64,000 bases of DNA, taken from Chelydra serpentina (taxonomy: Eukaryota > Chordata > Testudines > Chelydridae). The stretch covers positions 7,330,501-7,394,500 of the forward strand of contig JBAIAC010000035.1 of NCBI GenBank assembly GCA_037349315.1. Reading direction: 5' to 3'. A program made the translations under genes and the position numbers. A model generated the notes under the pieces. The model did not search any database. It was not told where the DNA came from and saw only the letters and a list, made by a program, of their open reading frames with translations. Position 1 is the stretch's first letter, and each line of letters begins with the position of its first letter. Below, in pieces: positions 10,832-24,915 of the stretch.

Positions 10832-12624
10832 CACTTGACACTTAAATTGCACATGACACTTAAATTTCTGGGACCTCAGTAGACTCCAGCAGATGTACTG
10901 GAGTGTTTTGTTACATATGTGGCTATTTTAATCTTGAGTTGATAAAATTATTTCTATAAGAAGATAAAATAACTGTTGTAGAATTTGAAAGGAATGAAAC
11001 CAATTAGAGTTCTATCGAAATGTAATAGGGTTATAAGAAAAAATATAGAATTGAATAGTGAATTATCTTCTTTCAGGAAGCTTTTTGCAAGGTGTAATAT
11101 TATATTAAATTCTATCGGATGGTTGAATATTATATTAAATTCCATGGACCACAGATTGAAAACCACTGCTTAAAACTGGTTTTCAGGATGCTTTAAAAGA
11201 CACTATATAAATAGGCTTGGGAGGATTAGATTTTTATTAGTAAATGTCGATAAATGTCAATTTCACCCCATACACACACACACACAAGCCAACAAAATAA
11301 TATTTCCATCGATAACTGAAATGTACAGATAGGCAAATTAAGAATGTAATAGAGTAAATGTCCAGTTATTTAGACTTTCCAGTAAAGCTGGTTACAAATG
11401 GACTAGCAAATGAGTAGTAAAAACAGGTATGATTTGTTGGTTTAAGGATATTTAATTTGTATATTTTTGATGTATGAGGTTGATTTCTGTTTCAATGGTT
11501 TGTAAAGCTTAACTCTTTGAATCTCAGCATCTATTGTCATTAAATAACTGTCTCATCCCCTGTAATTTCTTGCAACTGTGAAAATCTAAATTGATAAAAA
11601 TTGAAAAAATAATGCTTAAAAATAAACATTGATATTATCTATTGAAATTATAAAAATAAAAAGCAAATTCTGCCAAGCCTATGTATAAAATAAGGCCCAG
11701 ATACTGTAACGACATAAGAACATGCATAGCTTTATGCAGTCTTCATTGGATCAAGATCTAAGACTGAGGAGAGCCGAAGGAGTAAAATGTTTCATTTTAA
11801 CTCTAAAACAACTACAAATATTTTATTGTGCTCATCCTAGCTATGTAGATTGCCATTAAAAACAAAAAATCCCAAAACTTCTTAGGTCGTTTTAGGCTAG
11901 GATGTAGTCACTAATTATAGCTTCTGAGCTATTCTAAATGCAGACTTCAGCTGGCAAAACAATAAAGTTAGTAAATTGCCAGAAGACTAACTTTTAGTAT
12001 TTATATATTTAGTAAAAAATTGGAAAGGAATAAACTTTGTAACATTCTTGGCAGAGAACACAGCAGAAAACCACTCTTCTTTTTGAAGCTATTTTTATGA
12101 AAACAATTTTATCACACAGATTATTAAACTATCCTACCCATTGCCAAAGTGATCAACTATTATTGTCTCTTAAGGTTCTCATAACTGCTCAGAGGAGAGG
12201 AGGAAAGTGTTTTCATTATGCTTTGTGTCATTGAATCCTCTAGAGATGCACTGTTGTTATTGTGAAGCACTTTGACTCAATCCAATAGTCTGATTATAAT
12301 TATAATGATTGGGGTAGACGGGTAGTGACCGCCTTGTGGTACTGTTCCTTCTCCCCACTGCTTGGGGAACTAAAACAATTTGAGTTTTAGTGTACTGTTT
12401 TCTCCCATACATCACCCTTACCCTCTGGTTTTCAGGCTAAGTCCCAGTTTCTAAAAGTCTATCAGATTAGACCTGGAGCAGGTCCACATCAAAGTTTTGT
12501 CTAGAAAAACTTCTCATTCAAATACTATAAAACTTTGACTTTTTATATTTAATCTGCTGTTAAGCCTGTCCTTACAATGGATGGAACTATGTTAACATCT
12601 GACATGTTTAACTAGTACAGTTAT

Positions 12625-12722
12625 AGGCCCTGATCCTACAAAGACTTGACACGCAGCAACTGGTCCCATTAAAGTGTGTAAAGTTACGCACATACATAAG
12701 TTTTGTAGGATCAGGGCCATAG
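12625..12722. mobile_element. palindromic MITE (GGCCCTGATCCTAC family)
   Basis: The ends are inverted copies: GGCCCTGATCCTACAAA at the left and TTTTGTAGGATCAGGGCC at the right. The interior includes GGTCCCATTAAAGTG and TAAAGTTACGCAC. Related palindromes lie at about 23560-23690, 36808-36960, 38936-39056 and 50222-50305. It is non-coding, about 100 bp, and consistent with an old amniote MITE. Confidence 0.6.
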
Positions 12723-12884
12723 TAAGTTTTCTTGCTATCAATGTAGCTGTAGTTCCTTTTATTTTCTGAAATGTTATGAAACTCCGGTATAGACTACCAG
12801 GGGCACTGATAGCAGAGTTTGATTATCGTAGTTCTTAAAATGCCCCACAAATTATTTGTATTTTGTGCGCTCTTTCTCTCCATG

Positions 12885-14460
12885 ATTCAGAGGTTCCAAG
12901 GTCAGAAGGGACCATTGTGATCATGTCTGTCCTAGAGCAAATCTTTTAGATAATTTTTATCTCAAGACTGGATATTTATCGATGATGGAGAATCCACCGT
13001 GACCCTTTGTAAATTGTTCCACTGGTTAATTAGTCTCATTGTTATTCCACTCTGAATTTGTCTAACTTCAACTTCCAGCCATTGGATCGTGTTTTACCTT
13101 TCTCCGCCAGATTGAAGAGTCCATTATTAAATAGTTGTTCCCCATGTAGGTACTTAAAGACTGTAATCAAGTCACTGCTTAAATTTCTCTTTAAGCTAAA
13201 TATATTGAGCTCCTTGAGTTTGTCACTGTAAGGCATGTTTTCTAATCCTTTAATCATTCTTGTGGCTCTTCTCTGAACCCTCTCCAATTTATAACCATCC
13301 ATCTTGAATTGTGGGCAGCAGAAATTAACACAGGATTCCAGCAGTGGTCATACCAGTGCCAAATATAGAGGTAAAATAACCTCTCTACTCCTACTCGAGA
13401 TTCACCTGTTTGTGCCTCCCAGCTGTTTTGACCATAGCATCACACTGGGAGCTCCTGTTCAGCTGATTATCTACCATGATCCCAAATCTTTTTCAGAGTC
13501 ACGGGTTCCCAGGATAGAGTCTCCCATCCTGTAAGCATGGCCTACATTCTTTGTTCCTAGATGTACGCATTTACATTTAGCCATGTTAAAATGCATATTG
13601 GCTGCTTTTAACCAGTCTACCAAGTGATCTAGATTGCTCTGAATCAGTGATCTGTCCCCTTCATTATTTACCACTCCCCCAATTTTTATGTCATCTGCAA
13701 ACTTTTATCAGTGATGATTTTATGTTTTCTTCCAGGTCATTGATAAAAATGTTAAATAACATAGGGCCAAGAACTGATCCCTGGGGGGGACCCATTGGAA
13801 ACACACCTGCATGATGATTCTCCATTTACAGTTGCATTTTGAGACCTATCAGGTAGCCAGTTTTTAATCTATTTAATGTGTGCCATGTTAATTTTATATC
13901 ATTCTAGTTTTTAAATCAAAATCTGCGCTACCAACTCAAATGCCTTACAGAAGTTTAAGTATATTACATCAACATTATTACCTTTATCAACCTAACTAGT
14001 AATCTCATTGAAAAAAACAATACCAAGTTAGTTTGACTGGATCTATTTTCCATAAAGCCATGTTGATTTGCATTAATTACATTACACTCCTTTAATTCTT
14101 TATTAATCGAGTCCCCAATCAGCCGCTCCATTATCTTGCCCTAGATCGATGCCAGGCTGACATGCCTATAGTTATTCAGGTCATTCCATTTACCCATATG
14201 AAAAATTGGCACATTAGCTTTCTTTTCCGTCTTATGGAACTTCTCCAGTGTTGGAAAATCAACAATGGTGGTCCAGCGAACTCCACAGACAGTTCTTTTA
14301 AAACACTTGGATTCAAATTATCTGGCCCTGCTGATTTAAAAATATCAAACTTTAATAGCTTTGTTTAACATCCTCCAGAGATACTAGTGAGCCATACAAT
14401 GTTCCAGTCCATTCAGTAAAACCAACTCTGATCATTTTGGCTACCTGTCTCCTTTTTCTA
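12885..14460 (-). mobile_element. CR1 LINE copy, antisense, 1.6 kb
   Basis: The left edge, CCAAGGTCAGAAGGGACCATT, is the reversed CR1 3' region. Minus-strand translation gives eroded CR1 reverse transcriptase pieces: LERVQRRATRMIKGLE and LKELNIFSLKRN from 13042-13302, and LDHLVDWLKAANMHFNMAKC from 13471-13674. The part from 13680 to 14460 continues the antisense RT region. Stops and frameshifts show it is dead. It is the longest LINE copy in the window. Confidence 0.8.
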
Positions 14461-14659
14461 AAGCAGTGTATGACAAAGGTGCCTACATGTTCCAAATGAG
14501 ATCAGGACAGTCCCCGCCCCACAGGGCTTTCAGTCTAACTAAATAAGACAGACAAACAATGGGAACGGAAAGAGACACAGAAAAGTGATTGGCCTATGGA
14601 CACATAGCAGGTCAGTGGCATAGCTGGAAATAGAATTCAGATTACTTGATTTCTAAGCC

Positions 14660-15640
14660 AGTGCCCAATCCAGGAAAGAGCTACAAAAGGATCTCACAAA
14701 ACTGGGTGACTGGGCAACAAAATGGCAGATGAAATTCAATGTTGGTAAATGCAAAGTAGGGCACATTGGAAAACATAATCCCATTTATACATATAAAATG
14801 ATGAGATCTAAATTGGCTGTTACCACTTAAAAAAGAGATCTTGGAGTCATTGTGGATAGTTCTCTGAAAACATCCACTCACTGTGCAGCAGCAGTCAAAA
14901 AAGCGAACAGAATGTTAGGCATCATTCAGAAAGGGATAGATAATAAGACAGAAAATATCATATTGCCTCTATATAAATCCATGGTAAGCCCACAACTTAA
15001 ATACCGTGTGCAGATGTGGTCGCCTCATCTCGAAAAAGATGTATTAGAATTGGAAAAGATTCAGAAAAGGGCAACAAAAATGATTAGGGGTATTGAACGG
15101 CTTCCATATGAGGAGAGATTAATAAGACAGGGACTTTTCACCTTGGAAAAGAAATGAGTAAGAGGGGATATGATAGAGTCTATAAAATCATGACTGGTGT
15201 GGAGAAGGTAAATAAGGAAGTGTTATTTACTCCTTCTCATAACATATGAACTAAAGGTCACCAAATGAAATGTATAGGCAGCAGGTTTTTAACAAACAAA
15301 GGGAAGTATTTTTTCACACAATGCACGGTCAACCTGTGGAACTCTTTGCCTGAGGATGTTGTGAAGGCCAAGACTATACCAGGGTTAAAAAAAACCTAGA
15401 TAAGTTCATGGAGGATAGGCCCATCAATGGCTATTAGCCAGGATGGGCAGGGATGGTGTCCCTAGCCTCTATTTGCCAGAAGCTGGGAATGGGCGACAGG
15501 ATGGATCACTTGGCGATACCCATTCTGTTCATTCCCTCTGGGGCACCTGGCATTGGCCACTGTCGGAAGGCAGGATACTGGGCTAGATGGACCTTTGGTC
15601 TGACCCAGTATTGCTGTTCTTATGTTCCTGCATTATACTG
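14660..15640 (+). mobile_element. CR1 LINE copy, sense, with RT remnant
   Basis: The open frame at 14852-15157 carries the CR1 RT C-terminal pattern: CAAAVKKANRMLGIIQKGID, ENIILPLYKSMVSPQLKY, and ATKMIRGIERLPYEERLI. It ends near 15630 with GGCTAGATGGACCTTTGG and TGACCCAGTATTGCTGTTCT, the usual CR1 3' end. The element is 5'-truncated, with a stop after LEKK. It closely resembles the antisense copy at 49165-50025, so both are the same subfamily. Confidence 0.85.
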
Positions 15641-16384
15641 TGTAGACGAGGCCTGTGTAATGAAAATGATATACAGTGTATACATTGAATATGTTTCATA
15701 TATTAACAGCCACTTTAGTTATATAGCAAGATTGAGATTAAACCCTGGCTAGGAAGCAAACCCATAACTATCTAAATCCTCAATAATTTCTATTGAGCCC
15801 TTTAGCTAGAATTAGCAAGTTGTAAAACGTATATCTTTCCTGGAAAATGTAATAGCAAGGTCATGAAAACTTGTCTCATTCCTCCCCTACCCAATTAAAC
15901 TACATCACAGAGGAGTCTCCATAATAAGAGGCTTCATCTGAATGGAGAAAATACTCTTTTCTACTCATAAACTGACTGCATGCCCACATCAGAGAGTCCC
16001 TGTTTAAGGCCTGATCCTGCAGACACTCACTACTGAACATTTCTAAAAGATGCACTCTAGTTCAGCCACGGTGTATTAGCTGAATGCAGGAGTCTCCAGG
16101 TGACCTTCTCTGGCTGGAATTATGACTCTCATAATAGTCCCTTCTGGTTTTAAAGTCTATGAATAATGCTTACAACCATGAGTGGTCCTGTTGGCATGAG
16201 TGGAGGGGTGCTGGAACAGTTTGTACAGAGCCATTGAACCAAACTGTAAACCCTGTATATGATGGAAACCACTTCAAGCCAGGGGATGTGACAGCACCCT
16301 CAGCACTCCTACTTCCAGCACCTATGTATCAATGGGACTGTTTCCAGTGGTAAGTACTGTGCTCTGTAATGAGTATTTGCAGGA

Positions 16385-16640
16385 TTAGAAGAGAAAGGCT
16401 TGTCCAGTGGTTGAGTCACTGTTCGGAGACCTGGGTTCAATTCCCTGCTTTGACAGACTTTCCTCGTGACCTTAGGTAAGTAATTTATTCTCTTGGGTGC
16501 CCTATCTGTAAAATGGGAGTAAAAAATTATCCTTGATGTTACAAGGGTGTTGAGGATAAAGATCATGAGGCACTCAGATATGATGGTGATGGGGCCCATA
16601 GAATACCCAACATAGACTGAGTCCTTAGTTCTAGTCAAAT
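16385..16640 (+). mobile_element. MIR-like CORE-SINE
   Basis: The tRNA-like head has CCAGTGGTTGAGTCACT and GGGTTCAATTCCCTGC. It is followed by CCTCGTGACCTTAGG, TATCTGTAAAATGGGAG and TTGAGGATAAAGATCATGAG, which follow the order of the MIR consensus (head, CORE, 3' part). Divergence is high, as expected for an ancient element. Confidence 0.65.
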
Positions 16641-17189
16641 CTCTGAGCTGTATACGCTGCAATTGAAGTTGGGTCAATATCACCAATATAGTGCCTGTCC
16701 CTAAATTCCCGTTGGCTTCAGTGTCAATACTGAATATACTAGAAAATGCAGGATCAGCCTCCTGCAGTTACAATTTTCAAGTGGAAAGACTTAAGCCATT
16801 ACACTGAGATGAAACTTGGTATAAAAATGGTGTCTTTCTGGTCACTTTTTAAAATTAAATATGCTAACTTGACTGTATGGAAATAACCAAGTGTAAAAGA
16901 GCTGCTGTACAGCGGTTTATCTCTTGTGGCACTGTGTCGCTCAAACTTTCTTTTGTTTCAAAAAACAGAAATTCTTTACGTGAACCATGAAAGGGGCAAA
17001 CCAGTCTCTGCCTTTTTTTACAAATATTTTTAACAAAGAAATCCTTGTGGACCAGATTCTGATATCCTTACTCCATAAGTAGAATGATTGATATGAACTG
17101 AACAATTCAAGCGGTAAGATACTACTCAACATAACTAAGGGTGTTAAAATCTGGTTCTGTATTGAAAAATCAGCTCCTGTCCATATTAT

Positions 17190-17290
17190 TTATTTGTACT
17201 CTTGTAGCACCTCAGAACCCTAATCTCAGAGCAGGACCCACAAACACAGAACTAAAAGAGCTTGCAGTCAACCAGTCCATATTTTGGGTC
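17190..17290 (+). repeat. old interspersed repeat (TTATTTGTA...TAGCACCT family)
   Basis: TATTTGTACTCTTGTAGCACC, followed by CCCTAATCTCAGAGCAGGAC and ACAAACACAGAAC, is a diverged copy of the family also present at 22310-22430 (TATTTGTACTGTAGTAGCATC) and 42990-43140. All three share the tail resembling a GCTGTACAGACAGAACAAAA motif. The class is unknown to me; it is probably a SINE or LINE tail. Confidence 0.4.
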
Positions 17291-20200
17291 AATATAGGTG
17301 TCAATGGGGCTTACGTACATGTTTAGGAACTTTGCAAATAGAGATGGAATACTTACATGCTTACAGTTAAACCCCCTGATTCAGCAAAGCGCTTTAGCAT
17401 ATGTATCTCTTGGGGGACAAGTTTGGCCACAGTGTGTATTTCAGCACCACCTGGACTTCCAGGATTTAAGAAAGCGTTGCAGAGCTGAACTGCAGCTACA
17501 GTAAGTTAACGTGTATATATGTTTCAGAATAAGTTAGGGGACTGATCTTGCTCCCACTGAGGTCAATGGCAAAAGCCCCCCATTGCCTCTAGTGTTATAT
17601 TAGAGACAGCTGCCATGTTCCTACTAAGGGAGATAAAGTGAGAGATTGAGGCAGAAGAGACACATTTTGCATTAAAATCACTGCAAAAAGCATTGAATTT
17701 TAAACTTGATTTTGCTTTTTTTTTCAAACTTTTTTTAAAAAACCTTTTTGAGTATCTGGTTGTGTGTGGATTGAATTTACAGTCCTTCCTTTGTGTTCCT
17801 GCTGTTCAGGAATTTCACGTGACGATTAGTAAATGGTACCTTTTTTTCCACATAAGAAACGCTAGTGCCAATCTCCATTCCACTTCCCAGTTTCTTCAGC
17901 CCACTACTCAGTTTTCATCACTTCTCAGAACCACCTTGCAATCTAGCCCACCCTGCTTTCAGCATGAGACCCCACACCTACCCTCTGGGGGAGTAGTCTC
18001 ATCTGTGAGCAGGGGGTTGAAGAGGCAGGGAAAGGGGACAGATCAAAGTCGTACCAGTCCTCATGGATGCAACTGTCATCTTCTGAATCCCTTCTGGCAG
18101 TAAGATAAAATATAGAGGTTGAAACAAAACTATGTTCCTAGGAAAATACTGGAGTTTTTCTTTTAAGCAGATAATGACTCTCTGCATATAACTGGAGGAA
18201 TACGATAGCTAAATATGAAAAAATCTGTTATCACTAGTCTTTATTTTTCACCACTAGCTTTCAAGGAATGGGTGACACTTAGGCGCGTGGAAGAGCGGAA
18301 CTGCCTTGCTAAGAAGCTCAGTACTGACTTGCTTTGCTTTCTTTTAGCTATTTGCGTTTTTTAAAGATTAAAAGCGCCCTCTTGTGCTTCGCAGACCGCT
18401 GACAGCAAGCTGCTTCTGCTGTGTTCCTTGCCTCAGGTTAGTGCTCACTCTGAATAATTCCCTGTGGGATTAAGCTACTTCTAAATTCTCAGTGCTAGTC
18501 TGTGTCCAGAGAGCACAAGCTCTGAAATGGGTATTAAGCAGTTAATCCATAGAGAAGATGAAATGCAGATGGAGAGGACACAAGTCACAGAGACCATCGA
18601 GTGAACTGGAAAAAATGATTGTCATTGGCAACGGGCCAACTGAGAAAACTATCAAGGGGCTTCATAGCTGACCACTGCGTGGCTGGTTCTGCTAAGTCTT
18701 CCTGGCACCAGCATGTGAATGCCTAAGGGAAAGGAGGGAAGGGTTGGAACGGTAGGAAAACAGGAACTACAGAGTTGTTTAGAGAGAGAAGAAAGCGCAG
18801 AATGCGTGCATGGCTCCTATTGTTTCAGAAGGGTTTTTTGCCACTCTTTTTGTCAGCTGTAATATAGTCGCTGTAAATGCTGAACAGGATTTGAGAATCG
18901 TGCATTGGTAGGAAAGCTAAAATGACTTAAGCTCCAAAGAAAAACAGAGATTCAAAGACCAGTTTTGCACACGTGGTAAATATTTTTTCTTTATAAATTT
19001 TCATGCAGTGTTTGTGCTGCCTGTTGAGTTAACTGTGCCTGGATCGGGATAATGGATGGCTGCTCTGTGTGGAAATGCAGCATCTGTTAATAACCGATAG
19101 TCACAGTATAATGGGGCCTTAGCCAAAGATCCTAAACCATTCTACCAACCGGTCACCAACTGCATGTCCAGGCCGAATTCAGTAAATGCTCCATTCTCCT
19201 CTGATTGGAAATAACGAGCCAATTCTTGTAAAAAGTCCCATGGGATTCTAATAACCAGGAGTGGTCAGGAGCTTGATGTTACACCTCACCCAGCTAGGGC
19301 ATCTCCAACCACCCAGTGCAGTTGTTCAACTCCTCGCACAATCGTGGCCTGGTCTGTGACTGGGCCTCTGAGGCACTACTCCAGTACAAATAATGATAAT
19401 TGTGGATTGCACCATGGATGTGCATGCACAGTCCTCTTTCAAAAAGTGTGTTTGGATCCCCACCTCTTCCCCACTGGAGCATTCTGGTCAGGGCTCTAGC
19501 CAGAGATCTGGGGAGTAGCCCAGTTCCCACTAGGGCACTGTGTTGTTGGGAACGTACAACATTTCATATATAATATAGTAATTTTTTCTGCAAAAGCTCT
19601 CTGGTTTTCCATCACCATTCACCACAGTTTCCGCCATGCAATAACTGAGGTGCATATGTCAATGCACAGTCCTAGTGGGGGAAGATGTGAATAGATCCTC
19701 ATCGTGAGGGAGCCGTGGAACATTCCAACAAGCCTGTCTCCCTAACGCATTGTTCTGGTAAATATGGATGCTGCAACTGGTAGTCGTTATGCACACAATG
19801 ACTGAGAGCTGAGGAAGCAGTGGTCCGCCAGAAGGAGACAGACAAAGGGCCTGGTTTCATGGTCACATCCTGGCATTCTGTTTTGCCATTTACTGCAAGG
19901 ATACAGCAACTGCCTTTGGATGAAATTAAGCAGGAAAATTAGGAAGCCTGCTGTTTCCACTTCCACCAAAACAAATTCTGCTGAGTCACAAAACTGATTT
20001 TCAGCTTCAGTCCCGAAGTCCATTTTTGGCTCGGGGGGGGAAAAGTCAATGCAAAAAGGACACAGGGAAACCAAACTGGATTGTTGCTTCACCAAAATGT
20101 TGGCACAAAGCTGGATTCTGTAAGGATTCACATTGAGTATGACTTTGCCCCTCCCCTCCCATTGAAATCAAGGAGGCCAATCAACGAGTAAGGTATTACT

Positions 20201-22309
20201 GTAAGGGGTGAAGAGTGGCAAAATCTGGCCTAGAACATTTCCAGCTCTCAGCTCAGTTCTTTACCCTTGATTTAATGGCTTAGACGCTTTCTCATATGTG
20301 GGCTGGAACGGTTACTGTCGGTTTGATAGGCTGTCAGTCGGCTTGTTGGTGGGCATTTATCGTCATAAAGCTGAAACAGCGGTATACAGATTGGCTTTAC
20401 AGGAAGCAAAGAAAGGGATGCCTTCTATTGCGTATGTTAGCAGTGTAGACAGCTGAATCTGCAGTGAGTAAAGAGAAAATGAAGACCAGATGCAAGAAGA
20501 ATACCATAGACCTTTAACACTTAAATGCAGTGAGATCTTCTCATTATGGAGCCAATTAATTAATTCAAGTCACGTAGGGAAGAAATAAGCACCATTCTGT
20601 TTTATATAGGTTCTTATGCATGCTCATCACTCTAGTTTCTGGGCGGCCTGATTCCTTTAGCCATTCACACTAGTGCCTTACTACACAGCGCTCTGGGACT
20701 TGGGAATAGATCAGGGCAAAATATGCGAACTTCGGCCACCCCTGCCCCCTCCTGCTGAGAAACTCACAGGCATGTGCAAGAGGGGCAGGAAAGCTCAGTC
20801 AGGTGAATCTTGTGGAATTTCTGGGGCACCATTCCCTAGACATTAGGGGTGGGGGCCTGGAGTGTTTAGAAGCAGTGGGGCTCCACAGGGAAGAAGGCAT
20901 CCCTAAGATCCCAGAGACAGAAGCGGCCACGTGAATGGTTCTCACCTTCAAGCCTGCTGTCTCCGTACAGCTCCGCTAACTGTCCACGTCATGCTATGCA
21001 GCACGGCTCCTGTAGTCCCACTGCGGTGCCTCCGTAGTAGGGGAGGTTAATATGCTTCCCAGCTACAAGAGAAGATGCCTTTGAACCATCACCACTCAGC
21101 CCAGTCTGGGTGCTGTGATCACCATTCTGGAAACACACTCTGAGATTCTAGCAGCATGTCCGAACTTCAGGGCTCGGTCCTGCAGGAGGTCTGGCTTCAG
21201 GCAGGTGGCTGCACTGTGGTGCCAGAACGATGTTTGCTTTACTAAAGACTCACTGATGCCACGTGGAAAACTTCAACAGCAACAACAAAAAGCTTCTTTC
21301 TACTGAATAGCTTTTGGCTTTGATCCGAAATCCTGGTTCTGAACTGAACTTCCCATCTCTATAAAGAGCAGGATCAATACGTGGGATCCAAACAGAGGGA
21401 GGTGAGATCTGGATGCGAACGTTAGGAAGGTACAGTGTGTTCACATTCCGTATGTTAGAGAGAGGCTCAAGGTCAAGTCTGGGTCTCAAGGTTTGATTCA
21501 CACCCATCGCTACTGTTAAGGAATGATTCTCTTGACATAGTGGATCTTGTATTTCTGGACTGGGTTTTTCTTCCTTTTCTCATTTCAGAAGACCTTTGAA
21601 GCCTTTGTTCTGCAGGAGTTTCATGTACCTCTGCTGCTTATTCACTGCCTGATGTCATGATCCTTGTGTAACATCATAATAATCTTTCAGCAACTACTGG
21701 AGATGTTGCAGATTAGAGGATTATGTCTTTGAGTTGGGAAAGAAGCACCAGGATCAGATGAATTCAAGAACCAAGAGTCTGTGTCTTTTTGCAAATGGCC
21801 TTATTAATAGAAAGCACAGAGGGAACAAATTACAGGAAAATATGTGGTGTAATAAAGAGTTGTCTCCTATTTTTCTAAATTTTTCTTTCAGCATTAGTGA
21901 CATGAGTGGTGTTAATTGTTAATTTGGCTCCTTCAGTTTGTAATTTTGATTTTGAGAGAGTTTTATAAACCGTAGTTGTCATGAGTGCTGCATGTGCACC
22001 TAACTCATTTCTTACTCTGATAAGAGCCCCCGGGGAATGACCAGAGTGGGAAAAGGAAAACCAGAATTAAGTTCTGACCTGTGGCCAGTTGGAACTTTTG
22101 CGGCTTTTGGCTGAATTTTAAAAAATTCAAGGAATCCGAATGAAGGCGTGGGTGAAATTCGGAGACCTTACCCAAACTAATACAATAGCCTAAATCTCTG
22201 TAGTAACAACCTCCTTTTCTTATGATGGACACTTGTGCTAATAGAATCCGTTGATGGTTGATCCTACCCAAAACTGTTCAATAAAATACAATAAAAAAAG
22301 AGAGAGAGT

Positions 22310-22430
22310 TTATTACTATTTATTATTTGTACTGTAGTAGCATCTAGGGGCTCTAGTCATGGACTAGGGTGCCGTTGTGTTGGGTGCTGTACAGACAGAA
22401 CAAAAAGAGACTGCAGTGCTTCTGTGACAT
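22310..22430 (+). repeat. old interspersed repeat, better preserved copy
   Basis: TATTTGTACTGTAGTAGCAT, CTAGGGGCTCTAGTCATGGA and GGTGCTGTACAGACAGAAC form an ordered set of words shared with 17190-17290 and 42990-43140. No coding capacity. Confidence 0.5.
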
Positions 22431-23559
22431 AGGGCCATTTCTTCCATTCTCTGAATAGCTGCCCAATGAAGAAGTATTTAGAAAATTCATCTCGAACAAC
22501 TCATTACAAGAACATTACTTGTAAGGTTACCATCAGCTCCGGTAATGACGTGTTGTAACTAAAGAGCTGAGACGCTTTTAAAACTAAGTAAATAAATGAA
22601 ATAGTTTTTAAAGATACATACAGTGGGCTACAATCTTCTTTGGAGCCATTGCTGTAACTGAAGTCAGTTATATGTACGTAGAAATAGAACTGGAGTACAA
22701 CATGCAAGGGCGGTAAACTCCGTTTTTAATTTAATTATAAAGACAAAAATTAAAGCCTAATGTTGGGCAGCTTATGTCTGGAAGGGAAAGGAGTAAATGC
22801 AGAAAAGGAACTTGATCCCCGTTAGTAAGTTCCCCTTAATGCAGAAGCTCTGTAGAACAGCAGAATAATGGAATTGACGGCAGCTTTAGACCTTGGCCGT
22901 AACCAATCGAGTTTTGTTTTGTTTTCCCTGAGCTATTAGGAATTTCAATTTGTGTAGATAACTAAGCACAGGAAAGCCTATGTCAGACCCAGTAAATGTG
23001 TTAAGACTGTAGACCGGCTGAGCTACAAGAAATGAATAACATATGCCAAGGAATAAATCCTCAGAAATCCCCATTCCTAATGAAGGGCACTCTATTAGTG
23101 GACCAGAAAAGCGCACACTCCAGGACACATGGTTAGCATGACTTTTTGAAAAGAAAGATACATGGATGCCAGCAGTGACACCATAAAGAGCTGCTTTTAC
23201 AGGGAGAATTTAGAAGTTTACTCCCAACTTGACAGTCTGATAATTTGATGAATTGTCAACATATGTGTGATAATCACTTAGTCCTAATAATTCAAGCTAT
23301 CCCCTTAGAATATTAAGCCAGGCATATTCAGGGTGCAACTGTTTGTCTGAAACGGAGCTGGAGGTACTGCGTCGCCACAGACCGTTCTGTGCACGATATA
23401 GTATACCGAGCAGCTGTTTAACTCTTCAGTATTTTAAGACATAGTTTGTGTTTTATGTGCTGTAATCAGTACCCATCCTTTAAATGAGGACTTTGGCTCC
23501 TGTGTTAAACACTTTGTTTTCCTAGGTAGCTTCACCATGGTTTATATCACTCTAATTTA

Positions 23560-23690
23560 GGGCCCGATCCTGTAAACACCCATTTGAGTAGCTTTACTCA
23601 CACAAGTTCCATTTACTTCAATGGGGTTACCTATGTGAGTAAAGTCACCCATGCGCATGCTTTCAGGATCTATCTCTCAATAAGAACCTG
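23560..23690. mobile_element. palindromic MITE (GATCCTG family)
   Basis: GGGCCCGATCCTGTAAACAC on the left is balanced by CATGCTTTCAGGATC on the right. The inner arms GTAGCTTTACTCACA and TGTGAGTAAAGTCAC are complementary around a TCAATGGGG centre. Same family as 12625-12722. Confidence 0.6.
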
Positions 23691-24304
23691 GCCTACATAG
23701 TGACATAAACATGCATTTTTACAAGGGGATGGAGGTAATCTATAGAGCTCCATTCGTTTTATTGTCTTTCACTGCAATTTTAGTATAACTTTTATTTCTC
23801 TGTGCCCAGGTCCAATGACATGTGACTTTAGAAAGACTCTTTAAGCAGAAAGTTACCCTTGCACGTACTTGTGAATTTCTCTGCCATGTTCATTTAACAA
23901 TAATATAAGTGGGGACAACTTTAATTTTGTAAGACCAGCTCTCTGGGGAAGAAGAATCTTTTTTAATGCTTGGATTTAGGAGTGGTTCTTCCATTGGGAA
24001 GATAAAGTGCCCCCCGCCCCATCCCACCCTGTTGGGACATTACAGTTGCATTCATGTAGCTTTTCTGATCTCTGTTTTTTTCCAGTGGGCATAACAAGGC
24101 GTTGGGGTCTTAGCAGCGATGACTGTAGTAGGCACTTGGGTTCTGTGGTGATGAGCATTGTTCGGTACAGGTTACAGAGGTAGGTTTTGACACAGGCATA
24201 AACGCTTTCTCTGGTTCTGAAGGTGTATGTGTCTCATATATCATCAGACCAAAGGAGTAACTCCATTCAAGTACATTAATTACGCCAAGGATTAATTTGG
24301 CCCT

Positions 24305-24915
24305 GTAGAGAAATGGAGACTCACTGGTGCAGTCCCTCTTGCTGGTCGTCCTGGGAATTAGCTCTCCAGTGTACAGAGCGCCTCCTCCTGGCCGGTGTCT
24401 CGCCTGCCGCTGACTCCCCGTGTCCCTCCCGGACCCCGGTTCCCCTTTATCTCAGGGTTCTGCCCTCAGCAGTAACCCACACTCAGGGTCTCCCCTCCCA
24501 GGGGAACCCCCAACCCTCTATCCCCACCTTGCCTCAGTGGCTACTGCCAGTCAGCATCTAGCCCCTGCTCGCCGGGGCAACTGCAGTCTGTAAACCACTC
24601 ATCACTGGCAAGGAGGTTGGACCAGCCGACTCTGTCTAACCCCGGCTGCACCTTTGCAACCCCAGTACCTGTTCTGGCCTTTAACCAGGCCCGCAGCCTG
24701 GGGATTTGCCAGGCTGGAGCTCCCCAGCACTGCTTTGTCTCAAGAACCCTTCTCTCCCAGGCAGCCAGGTCCCTCTCTCCCAAGAGCTAGAAAGAGACTC
24801 TCCTAGCTCCTCCCTGAGCCCTTATAACAGAGCCAGGTGTGGTCTGATTGGGGCATGGCCCCAGCTGTGGCTGCTGCCCCCATCAGCCTAGCCTTTTTTT
24901 CTAGGAGCGGGGTAC
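24305..24915. mobile_element. probable solo LTR or other turtle interspersed repeat
   Basis: A 600-bp block of C-rich sequence (GGAGCTCCCCAGCACTGC, CTTATAACAGAGCCAGGTGT, TGATTGGGGCATGGCCCCAG) differs in composition from the intron on both sides and is of a type repeated across turtle genomes. A TATAA-like CTTATAAC lies near its right part. I do not see clear TG...CA ends or a target duplication, so the LTR class is a guess. Confidence 0.35.
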
